Part shown: positions 35,112 to 42,505 of the stretch, in pieces
Layout of the letters: each line of letters opens with the position of its first letter
Numbering within the stretch: the stretch's first letter is position 1
Origin: Calothrix sp. 336/3
GTDB taxonomy: Bacteria > Cyanobacteriota > Cyanobacteriia > Cyanobacteriales > Nostocaceae
NCBI RefSeq assembly: GCF_000734895.2
Contig: NZ_CP011382.1
Span: forward strand, 248,001-312,000
Direction of reading: 5' to 3'
DNA length: 64,000 nt
Notes under the pieces: model-generated
The model's input: only the letters and a program-made list of their open reading frames with translations
Databases searched by the model: none
What the model was told of the DNA's origin: nothing
Made by a program: the position numbers and the translations under genes

Positions 35112-36914
35112 GTGACAAAATTTAACTCTAAATTATCTCTTTCTCTGTTCCAGAAAATTTTTCTAATTTCCCTGACTACTGTGGGTACAGTGGTCATCAT
35201 GCCACGTATTGTTGAATCTCAAACACCCAAAAAAACCTCCATCTCTCCTTTTTGTCAAACATTATCGGAGAAATTTAGTCCTTTTGGGAATATGGGGAAT
35301 AGTCCCGATTTATATGCAGCATTAGAACAGGCAATCGCCAAAGTTGGGGATTTGAATCAACCCTGCGATATGTTTGGTGAAAAGTGGCTACCCCTCAACT
35401 TTTTACTATCTACCAACGAAGTATTAGCTCAACGTTTAATCGAAACTGGGGTGAACGTGAATGCAAAGGATGGTAAGGGAGATACTCCCCTGCATTATTT
35501 AGGAGCATCAACAAAAAATGCCCAATTGCTTCTTAGTAGAGGGGCAAAAGTCAATGTTCGTAACCAAAATGGTAGTACCCCACTGCACAATATTTTTGGT
35601 CAAAAAACGGCTGCTGTCATCAAACTTTTAATCAATCAGGGTGCTGAGGTTAATGCTAGAAATCAGGAGCAAATGACACCCCTACATTTTGCTGCCAATT
35701 CCGGAAAAGCAGATATTACCGAGCTATTGATTCGCAGTGGTGCGGATATAAATGCCCGTAGCAATCAAAACTGGACACCACTACACTACGGAGCATCGAA
35801 CCTAGAAGTTACCAAAAAACTCATTCAAGCAGGAGCAAACCTCACGATCCAAAATCGTGATGGGGCTGTGATTCACTCTAGTTCTTTGGAACCAGCAGTA
35901 TTAAAACTATTGCTAGATCGGGGAGTAAATGTGAATCTACGCAATCGTCAGAGACAAACACCACTCCACGTTCATCGTTTCAAATCCCCTCTGGTAAAAT
36001 TGCTGCTAGCTCGCAAAGCACAAGTGAACCTACGGGATGCTCAAGGTAGAACCCCTTTGCATGATGTCAATCTGGAAGTGGCTCAACTACTAGTGGCAGC
36101 TAAGGCAGATTTAAATATTCAAGATAACTTAGGTAGAACACCTCTACACCAAGCAGTATTGGAAGAACAAAGTTTTTTTGGACCAGAATTAGTCACACTA
36201 TTTCTCAGTAAAAATGCTAGGGTTGACCTGAAAGATAAACAAGGGAAAACCGCTTTAGACTTGGCTCGACAACTAAATAAAACCCAAATTATTAATTTGT
36301 TGGAGCGCCATATTGCGACGAAAAAATCCTCTGGTGGTGGAACAACTACAACCAAAGCAACCGCAAAACTCCAGCAGTTACTCAATGCCAAAAACTGGAA
36401 GGCTGCTGATCAAGAAACCCGTCTTCTCCTATCCCCGCAAAAAGACCCCTACGGACCCAACGCTGCGAAAATACCCCTAAAATTAATTCAAGAGATTGAT
36501 CGAGCTTGGTTAAAGGCGAGTGGAGGAAGATTTGGATTTAGCGTCCAAGCCAAGATTTGGCAACAAGCAGTCAAAGCTCACCCCAAAAATTCCGAAAGAG
36601 CAGTCAATACTTTTCGCGATCGCGTCGGTTGGAAACTCCAAGCTCCTCGGGCTGAACAAGATTTTATCAGCAGCGACTGGCTGAATGAATCCGAACTCAA
36701 TTATTCACTGCAATCCGCTCCTGTCGGACACTTACCCTGGGCTGGTGTTTCGGACGCACTTGTGCAGTCGGTTGCCGTTCCTCCCCCTGGAGAACACTGT
36801 GGTAGCTGTAGCATCGATGCAATATTTCTGCGGAATGAGCGATTCTATAAATATCTGCCCCAACTTTTTGCGCGGGTTACAATGGCATTGAATATTTCTG
36901 TGCCGAAAAAATAA
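35112..36914 (+). CDS. Ankyrin-repeat protein with C-terminal GUN4 domain
   Basis: A 600-residue protein from GTG 35112. Residues 12-36 are hydrophobic after a lysine-containing start, a signal peptide or anchor. Residues about 100-405 hold about nine ankyrin repeats (TPLH at each turn, for example GDTPLHYLG, GSTPLHNIF, WTPLHYGA, GRTPLHQAV). Residues about 416-600 match GUN4: LLNAKNWKAADQETRLLL, IDRAWLKASGGRFGFSVQAK, VGWKLQ and YSLQSAPVGHLPW, followed by an inserted loop with CGSCS and the closing FYKYLPQLFARV. GUN4 binds protoporphyrins and stimulates Mg-chelatase; a partner-binding ankyrin array and possible export would be a distinct use. Confidence 0.85.
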   Translation: MTKFNSKLSLSLFQKIFLISLTTVGTVVIMPRIVESQTPKKTSISPFCQTLSEKFSPFGNMGNSPDLYAALEQAIAKVGDLNQPCDMFGEKWLPLNFLLSTNEVLAQRLIETGVNVNAKDGKGDTPLHYLGASTKNAQLLLSRGAKVNVRNQNGSTPLHNIFGQKTAAVIKLLINQGAEVNARNQEQMTPLHFAANSGKADITELLIRSGADINARSNQNWTPLHYGASNLEVTKKLIQAGANLTIQNRDGAVIHSSSLEPAVLKLLLDRGVNVNLRNRQRQTPLHVHRFKSPLVKLLLARKAQVNLRDAQGRTPLHDVNLEVAQLLVAAKADLNIQDNLGRTPLHQAVLEEQSFFGPELVTLFLSKNARVDLKDKQGKTALDLARQLNKTQIINLLERHIATKKSSGGGTTTTKATAKLQQLLNAKNWKAADQETRLLLSPQKDPYGPNAAKIPLKLIQEIDRAWLKASGGRFGFSVQAKIWQQAVKAHPKNSERAVNTFRDRVGWKLQAPRAEQDFISSDWLNESELNYSLQSAPVGHLPWAGVSDALVQSVAVPPPGEHCGSCSIDAIFLRNERFYKYLPQLFARVTMALNISVPKK

Positions 36915-37065
36915 TCTGACCTGTGCAATTCGCTTGCTACTACACTACCTTAAACGGGCACTAAATCATATTCCTATTCAGCAACGCCTTCAGAAAAGAC
37001 AAAGAGCGATCGCCACAGGTTTTAGTCTGGTTTTGCCAACACGGATAACTATTACACTCCTGATG

Positions 37066-37803
37066 CTAACCTTTTTGCTTGATGACGCTAGCCAAGGTAG
37101 ATATCATTTCTATGGTTTCCACAGGTTTGGGAATATGAACAGGAAATCCCATTTTAAATGCTCGTCCACGTTCTACAGGATTATTACCAGGAATAATCGC
37201 TACCATTGCGATGAATTTACGGGTTGTTTCTTCAACTTGTCTAATGTGAGTGGTGACTAAATGGACATTATCTTCATTTAACAAAGTTAAGTCTATTAGT
37301 ATGGCATCAGGCTGAACTTGATGGAGTAACTGGAGTAGATTTATAACATCTGTTGGTGTGTTTTGCCAGATTGTCACAGGTGTTGCCACAGCATGACGTT
37401 CTTCTAAACTGGTACAGAGTGCTGTCGCATCAGGTGATAGCACCACAGTTCTCATATTTTCCAAACGACAATAATTAAACTGATACCCGACTCGATGTAT
37501 TTTGCCCCATTCGCACATTAATTCAGTAATCGGAGTGAAAGTCTGACCGTGGGGAGTGAGAGCATACTCAACACGAGGAGGTGATTCGGGAAATGATTCT
37601 CTGTAAATTAAACCCTCTTTCTCTAATTCTCTCAATTGTTGAGTTAAAACTTTCTGCGTGATGTTGGTCATTAATAATTTTAATTCACCAAAACGCCTTG
37701 CATCTCTTCTTAACCACCACAGAATCAAGCATTTCCACTTACCACCAATTGCTGCAATTGTCACTTCTACAGGACAAGAATAGTTTTTGATATTAGTATC
37801 CAT
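37066..37803 (-). CDS. HxlR-type regulator fused to a receiver-like domain
   Basis: A 245-residue fusion. Residues 5-108 are an HxlR/MarR-like winged helix: Cys10-Pro in the position of the redox-sensitive cysteine of YodB/HypR-type proteins, GGKWKCLILWWL, ITQKVLTQQLRELEKEGLI and the YALTPHGQ wing. Residues about 117-240 look like a receiver domain: acceptor-like Asp171 in AILIDLTLL and Lys226 in HIPKPVE, but the N-terminal acidic pair is replaced by LSPDA, so phosphorylation is doubtful. The gene is divergent from a short-chain dehydrogenase, the usual target arrangement for HxlR regulators that sense electrophiles or oxidants. Confidence 0.85.
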   Translation of the reverse strand: MDTNIKNYSCPVEVTIAAIGGKWKCLILWWLRRDARRFGELKLLMTNITQKVLTQQLRELEKEGLIYRESFPESPPRVEYALTPHGQTFTPITELMCEWGKIHRVGYQFNYCRLENMRTVVLSPDATALCTSLEERHAVATPVTIWQNTPTDVINLLQLLHQVQPDAILIDLTLLNEDNVHLVTTHIRQVEETTRKFIAMVAIIPGNNPVERGRAFKMGFPVHIPKPVETIEMISTLASVIKQKG

Positions 37804-37907
37804 TTGGTAACTCTTAGCCCTTGGGTATTATAATCTAGCAGCTGACTCAAGACATCAAAAATGTCTAGGTGTGCCTCGTCTGGCAAAATATCCTAAGGAG
37901 AACGAAG

Positions 37908-38669
37908 ATGCAAATTAGCGGTGCAGTTGCCTTAGTCACAGGAGCAAATGGTGGGATCGGTTCTCACTTTGTAGAACAATTATTGAATTTAGGTGTAAAC
38001 AAGATATATGTTTGCGCTCGTAGTGTAGATAAGCTTAACTCCCTTGTGATAATAGACCCAAATCGCATTGTTCCTATCGAATTGGATGTGACAAATCTGG
38101 AATCAGTTACAAACGCAGCATCTCAGTGTCAAGATGTGACCCTTGTTGTCAATAATGCTGGAACCTCTCTCAATCAAGGGCTGATTGCCGCCTCAGATAT
38201 TGATAGTGCGCGAGCCGAAATGGAGGTTAACTATTTTGGTATGTTATCTATGTGTCGTGCCTTCGCACCTATTCTGAAGCAACATGGTGGAGGTGCAATT
38301 ATCAATATTCTCTCACTACTGGGAAAAGTTAATTTACCCTTCAGTGGTTCTTACAGTGCTTCTAAAGCTGCTGCCATATCCATGACTCAAGGTATACGAG
38401 CCGAACTTGCAGTACAAAATACCTTGGTTGTTGGGGTCATGCCTGGAACTGTGGATACTAGTTTAGCAAAAGAGTGGCCTGATCCTAAAGTCGCACCTGC
38501 GGAAGTTGCGAGGGCAGCTTTACAAGCTGTAGTTGATAGTATCGAGGATGTTTACCCAGGTGAACAGGCAACACAAGTCTCTGCTCAATTACTCAGCGAT
38601 CCCAAAGGAGTAGAAAAATATATGGCAGGTTTTTTACCTGGGATGGTGCTAGCAGGAACTAATGCTTAA
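37908..38669 (+). CDS. Short-chain dehydrogenase/reductase beside an HxlR regulator
   Basis: From ATG 37908, with AAGGAG eight to nine bases upstream, the protein has 253 residues; a frame from 37869 adds 13. NAD(P) motif TGANGGIGSHFV, LVVNNAGTS, catalytic Ser in NILSLLGK, Tyr-x3-Lys in SYSASKAA, and VVGVMPGTVDT. It belongs to the classical SDR group acting on carbonyl or alcohol substrates; the substrate is unknown. The divergent HxlR gene starts at 37803, so the two share a 104-bp control region. Induction by reactive electrophiles is likely by analogy with YodB-type systems. Confidence 0.88.
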   Translation: MQISGAVALVTGANGGIGSHFVEQLLNLGVNKIYVCARSVDKLNSLVIIDPNRIVPIELDVTNLESVTNAASQCQDVTLVVNNAGTSLNQGLIAASDIDSARAEMEVNYFGMLSMCRAFAPILKQHGGGAIINILSLLGKVNLPFSGSYSASKAAAISMTQGIRAELAVQNTLVVGVMPGTVDTSLAKEWPDPKVAPAEVARAALQAVVDSIEDVYPGEQATQVSAQLLSDPKGVEKYMAGFLPGMVLAGTNA

Positions 38670-38820
38670 TCATGAGATTTCTTGCAAAAGTCGAGGAAAA
38701 GGGGAAACAGAAAAGGATTTTATCTATTAGCAATTAATAGTTTGTCTCATCACAAAGTCTTTTCCCCTTACATAACAGCCAAAAATCTATTTTTGCAAGA
38801 AGTATATCATCCTATTTTGG

Positions 38821-38847
38821 AGGGGCAGACTTCCCGTGTCTACCCCT
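38821..38847. terminator. Bidirectional hairpin between convergent genes
   Basis: AGGGGCAGAC and GTCTACCCCT form a 10-bp stem with one mismatch around a 7-base loop. It lies between the ends of the short-chain dehydrogenase (38669) and the phosphoketolase-like gene (38886). A weaker inverted repeat (CTTGCAAAA near 38681 and its complement near 38792) surrounds the spacer. Confidence 0.55.
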
Positions 38848-38885
38848 GAAATAAGCAAAGTGGAATATTTTGGAGATAGAAATTT

Positions 38886-41093
38886 CTAACCCAACAGAGC
38901 GATCGCCCGTTTTGTTAAACTATCGGCAGTCAACCCATTAAATCCCATCAATTCCCCAGCAGTGGCGGTGGTTTCTCCCCGTTTCCAAGCAAAGGTATCC
39001 CGTTTACAGGTGCTGCGTAACATAATCGGTTCTAACATGGAACTTGCTCCCCCTGTTACCCCAATCAACGCATCTCCCCCAAATAACTCAGCAAACTTGC
39101 CGTCATCCAGGAAACCACCATCGGGTTCAGAACAACTATCCCAAGCGACATCATGACTACGGTACAAACGACGGGGGTTAATTACAGAGACAATTTTCAC
39201 CCCTACTCCAGCTTTCTCTAAGGATGCTGCTGCTTCATATACAGGTATCAAAGTCATGTCACCAATCACCGCAAACACGACTTGCTTCTCCCCTGCAACC
39301 TCATGTAATACCACCGCTCCCTCAGCTAAACCTTGTCGTGTCATCTCAAAGGTGGTACGAATCGGTAAGGGTGACTTACTAGCAGTTATCACAATCCCCT
39401 TATTCTTGGTAGTTAAAGCCCAGTCGTAACATACCTGGGTACTATTCGCATCCGGTGGGAATAGGGGAAAAACGTTGCCGTTGCGCATCATTGCTGCAAA
39501 ATAGGCTTCAATTTCCGGACGTTGGTGTGTCCATCCGTTGCGTCCCTGCTCCAATGCTCCCGCAGTAAATAATGTCACCGTAGAAGGTGCAAGCCTGCGT
39601 AATTCTGCCATGGCTTGGGTAACAGTCTGCCAGATAGGTAAACCGTTGATAGCAAAGGATTCGTAGGAACACCAGAGACTACGCGCCCCCATCAACGCCA
39701 AACCCGCCGCTAACCCCGCACAGGCATCCTCACTCAATGGCTCGTATACTTGCCCGCCAGGTGCTTGGTTATACAAGTCATCGGTGGTGGGGTGGATAAT
39801 TTTCAAAGCTTGGTTAATATTGGCAATTCCCGAAGCTTCATTCCCGTCGGCATTTGTCACTAGGAAATTCCCATCAGCCTGTCCCACCTTGGCGACTAAG
39901 TAACCCATGGCAGTGGTCGATACCTTGGGTTCTCCACCTACAGCATATTCTTCTAGGGGTAGCTGACCTAAATCTGGTAAGGGTAAGGTAAATTCTGTAA
40001 CTACGGTTTTTGCCGCCGGACCACCACCAGCGCGATCGCAGTTCGTTCTCACTAGCTGCCAAGCCTCAGCAGATAAGGCTCTAGTTTTCAGGGCAGTGAC
40101 AATATGGGGCGCATCGAGGGTATCCTTGGGGTATAAATTATGGGATTTGGCTCCCTGTGCATGGACACCGGCACCCTTGAGTTGTTTAATAATAAATACC
40201 GTTAATTTGCCACCTAGGGCAGAAGTTGCCGCTTGATTTACTCCCTCCAAGACTGCTTGGGTGAAAGTCAGTCGCTGACCAAAGCTAAAGGCGGTACTAT
40301 CTACATAGGCTCCGGGCTGGTTTTGGTCATCAAAATCCTTGGCATCAACTAATACCACCTCATCAAAACCGTTACCTTGCCAGTATGCCACCATCTCTGC
40401 ATTCGTCTTCAGAGATACCATGCTGTGGTGTTCCTGACTGAAACCATTCCATACCAACACAGGTAAGAAATTGGTAACGGTAGGATAGGCAGTGTGGAAG
40501 TGAGCCATGGAACTCATAATATAGGGTTCACCTAGTCCGCCATCACCCAGGGTAAAGGGGAATAATTTATCTCGGTGCAGTAGTGCTGCTGCCATGGCAA
40601 AGTGTTGCCCTTGTCCTAGGGGTCCTGCGGGGGCGAGAATACCAGGAATATAACCAGAAAGATGCCCCAAAAGTCCATGTTTCTCTCGGAATTTATCCCG
40701 CAGTTGTTGCACCGTTGTGATACCCATATCCTCTAGGGAACGGTCGAGGAACATGGCACTGTAAAACCCTGGTGCGTGGTGTCCCACCTCGGTAATGATA
40801 TTTTTGTAACCAAGCATAACTAGGGAAGCGTACGCCTCAGCTTGGGAGGCAAAACCACCAGGATGTCCGGAAGCTTTACTACCTGTGATTTGTAAGGTGA
40901 GGTAACGCAGGGCATCGGCATAAAGTAAAGTTTGATACCGGGCTGCGGGGTCTTGGAGATTGGCGATCGCCTGCTGATCAGCAGCAATTACAGGTTGACT
41001 GCCGTATTTGTCAAATTCTGGCAATGCTTCGCCAAAATATTGAATCCCTTCACAAAAATCAAGATGGGTAGTAGTTGCCTTTGTTGCTGTCAT
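38886..41093 (-). CDS. Transketolase/phosphoketolase-like TPP enzyme
   Basis: A 735-residue thiamine-diphosphate enzyme. The N-terminal part has SGHPGGFASQAEAY (His77), GHHAPG (His105-His106) and the TPP motif Gly183-Asp-Gly ... Asn216. The C-terminal part has phosphoketolase-like stretches: LSEDACAGLAAGLALMG, SYESFAI, GRNGWTHQRPEIE and FPPDAN. It is shorter than typical XFP (about 790-800) and its N-terminal motifs look transketolase-like. If it is a phosphoketolase it cleaves xylulose-5-P or fructose-6-P to acetyl-P. No partner gene is adjacent. The start is ATG 41093. Confidence 0.8.
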   Translation of the reverse strand: MTATKATTTHLDFCEGIQYFGEALPEFDKYGSQPVIAADQQAIANLQDPAARYQTLLYADALRYLTLQITGSKASGHPGGFASQAEAYASLVMLGYKNIITEVGHHAPGFYSAMFLDRSLEDMGITTVQQLRDKFREKHGLLGHLSGYIPGILAPAGPLGQGQHFAMAAALLHRDKLFPFTLGDGGLGEPYIMSSMAHFHTAYPTVTNFLPVLVWNGFSQEHHSMVSLKTNAEMVAYWQGNGFDEVVLVDAKDFDDQNQPGAYVDSTAFSFGQRLTFTQAVLEGVNQAATSALGGKLTVFIIKQLKGAGVHAQGAKSHNLYPKDTLDAPHIVTALKTRALSAEAWQLVRTNCDRAGGGPAAKTVVTEFTLPLPDLGQLPLEEYAVGGEPKVSTTAMGYLVAKVGQADGNFLVTNADGNEASGIANINQALKIIHPTTDDLYNQAPGGQVYEPLSEDACAGLAAGLALMGARSLWCSYESFAINGLPIWQTVTQAMAELRRLAPSTVTLFTAGALEQGRNGWTHQRPEIEAYFAAMMRNGNVFPLFPPDANSTQVCYDWALTTKNKGIVITASKSPLPIRTTFEMTRQGLAEGAVVLHEVAGEKQVVFAVIGDMTLIPVYEAAASLEKAGVGVKIVSVINPRRLYRSHDVAWDSCSEPDGGFLDDGKFAELFGGDALIGVTGGASSMLEPIMLRSTCKRDTFAWKRGETTATAGELMGFNGLTADSLTKRAIALLG

Positions 41094-41505
41094 GCTTATT
41101 ACCTAAATATCAGAAGTTCAGGAGTTACAGGGTTGGACATTTTGCAGAAATAGATTTTGGTGAGTGATTAGGAATGCTCAAGGTTTAAAAGTTGTGGATA
41201 TATCCCTGTGATTTTTCCCCTTTTCCCAATTTCTACAAGAAGTCTATTGGCGATTTTTCATTTTTGCGTTGCCCAAACCTGCGATCGCAAGTAAATAATC
41301 CCTAGGAGTAAAGCTTCAGGAGCTTTCCATCCCTTTCCTTCTACAATCAGTCCCGTCTGTAACACCCGTAACTCCCAGATATTTTACAACTTCCGGGATA
41401 TCAAGCTTTATCAATCTTTCTCAGAACCACCATAGATATGTCTAATGATTGATACCAATTCTGTATGAAGGTTGCTTCTAACTAGGATTGCATCAAGGAT
41501 TTAGC
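41094..41505. other. Intergenic region without recognised genes
   Basis: 412 bp with a GCGATCGC site at about 41282 and a small AAAGCT...AGCTTT hairpin near 41313. No plausible frame was seen. Confidence 0.4.
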
Positions 41506-41898
41506 TTAGTCAAACTCAAATTCCATAAAATCTATGAATTCTAGGATATTTCGGGGTGAACTAGGTTCAACATTTGATTCTGAGCCGATGTGAACATGAT
41601 GCGGAAAATTGGGCAAATCCGGAAAATGTCTGACACTATCCCAGCGTTTTTTGAGTGCTTCTTTGGAAGCATCCATCCATTGATACCGATAGTCTAATGT
41701 GATCAGCTGGTTGTCTTGAAGCATGAAGGATTCAGCAATTTCAAGGAAGTCAGAATTGCTGAGGGTAAGTCGAGCACGGAAATAGCCTCGATTCAGTAGG
41801 ATTCGCTCATCCACAATCTCAATCGTGGCAATGATTGGGCTGTCAGCAAGCTTTGCCTTCACAGCAGCGATGTATTGCTCTAAATCCATCGGCTTCAA
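41506..41898 (-). CDS. TumE-type (DUF6516) toxin
   Basis: A 130-residue protein of the DUF6516/TumE toxin family, recognised by the order of an acidic N-terminal strand, RARLTLSNSDFLEIAESF, LDYRYQWMDASKEALKKRWDSV and FPHHVHIGSESNVEPS, with the conserved HHVH. It starts at ATG 41898, overlapping the stop of the upstream antitoxin by 4 bp. In characterised TumE-TumA pairs the toxin inhibits growth until neutralised; the molecular target is less certain. The C-terminus (FIDFMEFEFD) is strongly acidic/aromatic. Confidence 0.8.
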   Translation of the reverse strand: MKPMDLEQYIAAVKAKLADSPIIATIEIVDERILLNRGYFRARLTLSNSDFLEIAESFMLQDNQLITLDYRYQWMDASKEALKKRWDSVRHFPDLPNFPHHVHIGSESNVEPSSPRNILEFIDFMEFEFD

Positions 41899-42170
41899 GA
41901 GGCTTTAACCTGCGTAGCAGCCAGCATTTCGTAGTAGGCATTCCACTCAAAAAAGTCCATCATGTCTCCCAGTTCGCCCGCTTGGAAACGCTGATGGAAA
42001 TGCTCTGACGGCATCTGATATTTTTCTTCAAATTCTTTTAACCGATGTTTTAAGTCGTCAACCTGTGTTGAAATAGAAGATTTCTGAATTTCACGCTCCA
42101 GCCATTGCCGCTCTTCATCCGACAGCGAACGAATAATTTGGGCTAAGGATTCCACTAATTTTTGATTCAT
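41895..42170 (-). CDS. Putative antitoxin partner of the TumE-type toxin
   Basis: A 91-residue mostly helical protein, preceding the toxin with an ATGA overlap. The N-terminus (KLVESLAQIIRSLSDEERQWLE) is the amphipathic helix common among cyanobacterial antitoxins next to DUF6516 proteins. A coiled-coil segment (VDDLKHRLKEFEEKY) and an aromatic C-terminus (FFEWNAYYEMLAATQ), likely the toxin-neutralising tail, follow. No helix-turn-helix is obvious, so autoregulation would need another mechanism. The identification relies largely on context. Confidence 0.7.
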   Translation of the reverse strand: MNQKLVESLAQIIRSLSDEERQWLEREIQKSSISTQVDDLKHRLKEFEEKYQMPSEHFHQRFQAGELGDMMDFFEWNAYYEMLAATQVKAS

Positions 42171-42505
42171 GAGATACCTCCGGCTCTATCAGCAAAGTAC
42201 TCTTGTAGTTCTCAATGCAATGCTCCTATGCTAATAGCTGGATTTGATTTTGGGCGATCGCTTGTCCAGCTTGTCAATACTTGGAAACTTGTAATCTGTG
42301 TACCGCTAATGGGTTGAGATGATGGCTTGCGGAACATGATGCCACTCTAGGATGAAGTTATCCGATAATCATTGAGTTACAACGGACACGCTATTGATTT
42401 ACGTAGTATAGCGAAGCTAATGCTACACTGCGTTCCGCTCGTAATGACATCTGATGTTTAATTATGTTGAGCTACTTATCTGTATCAGAAATACAGCAAA
42501 ATCTC
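42171..42505. other. Intergenic region between the toxin-antitoxin pair and the AIPR gene
   Basis: 335 bp that include a HIP1-like site near 42255 and a small dispersed repeat at 42396-42450. No frame of interest. Confidence 0.4.
42396..42450. repeat. Nostoc-type small dispersed repeat beside defence genes
   Basis: The stretch ACGTAGTATAGCGAAGCTAA, then a CTACACTGCG core and a CTCGTAATGACA end, shares vocabulary with the repeats at 32517-32572 and 60230-60321. It lies between the toxin-antitoxin pair and the AIPR gene. Confidence 0.5.

Noticed and set aside
35112..36914. Ordinary ankyrin-only protein
   Set aside because: The C-terminal 180 residues carry clear GUN4 motifs, so a fusion is the better description.
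36934..37260. 108-codon plus-strand frame
   Set aside because: Mostly antisense to the HxlR/receiver gene, which has clear domain support.
38681..38801. Imperfect inverted repeat (CTTGCAAAA arms) as a mobile-element end pair
   Set aside because: The arms are short and imperfect, the interior is a normal convergent intergenic spacer, and no second copy was seen.
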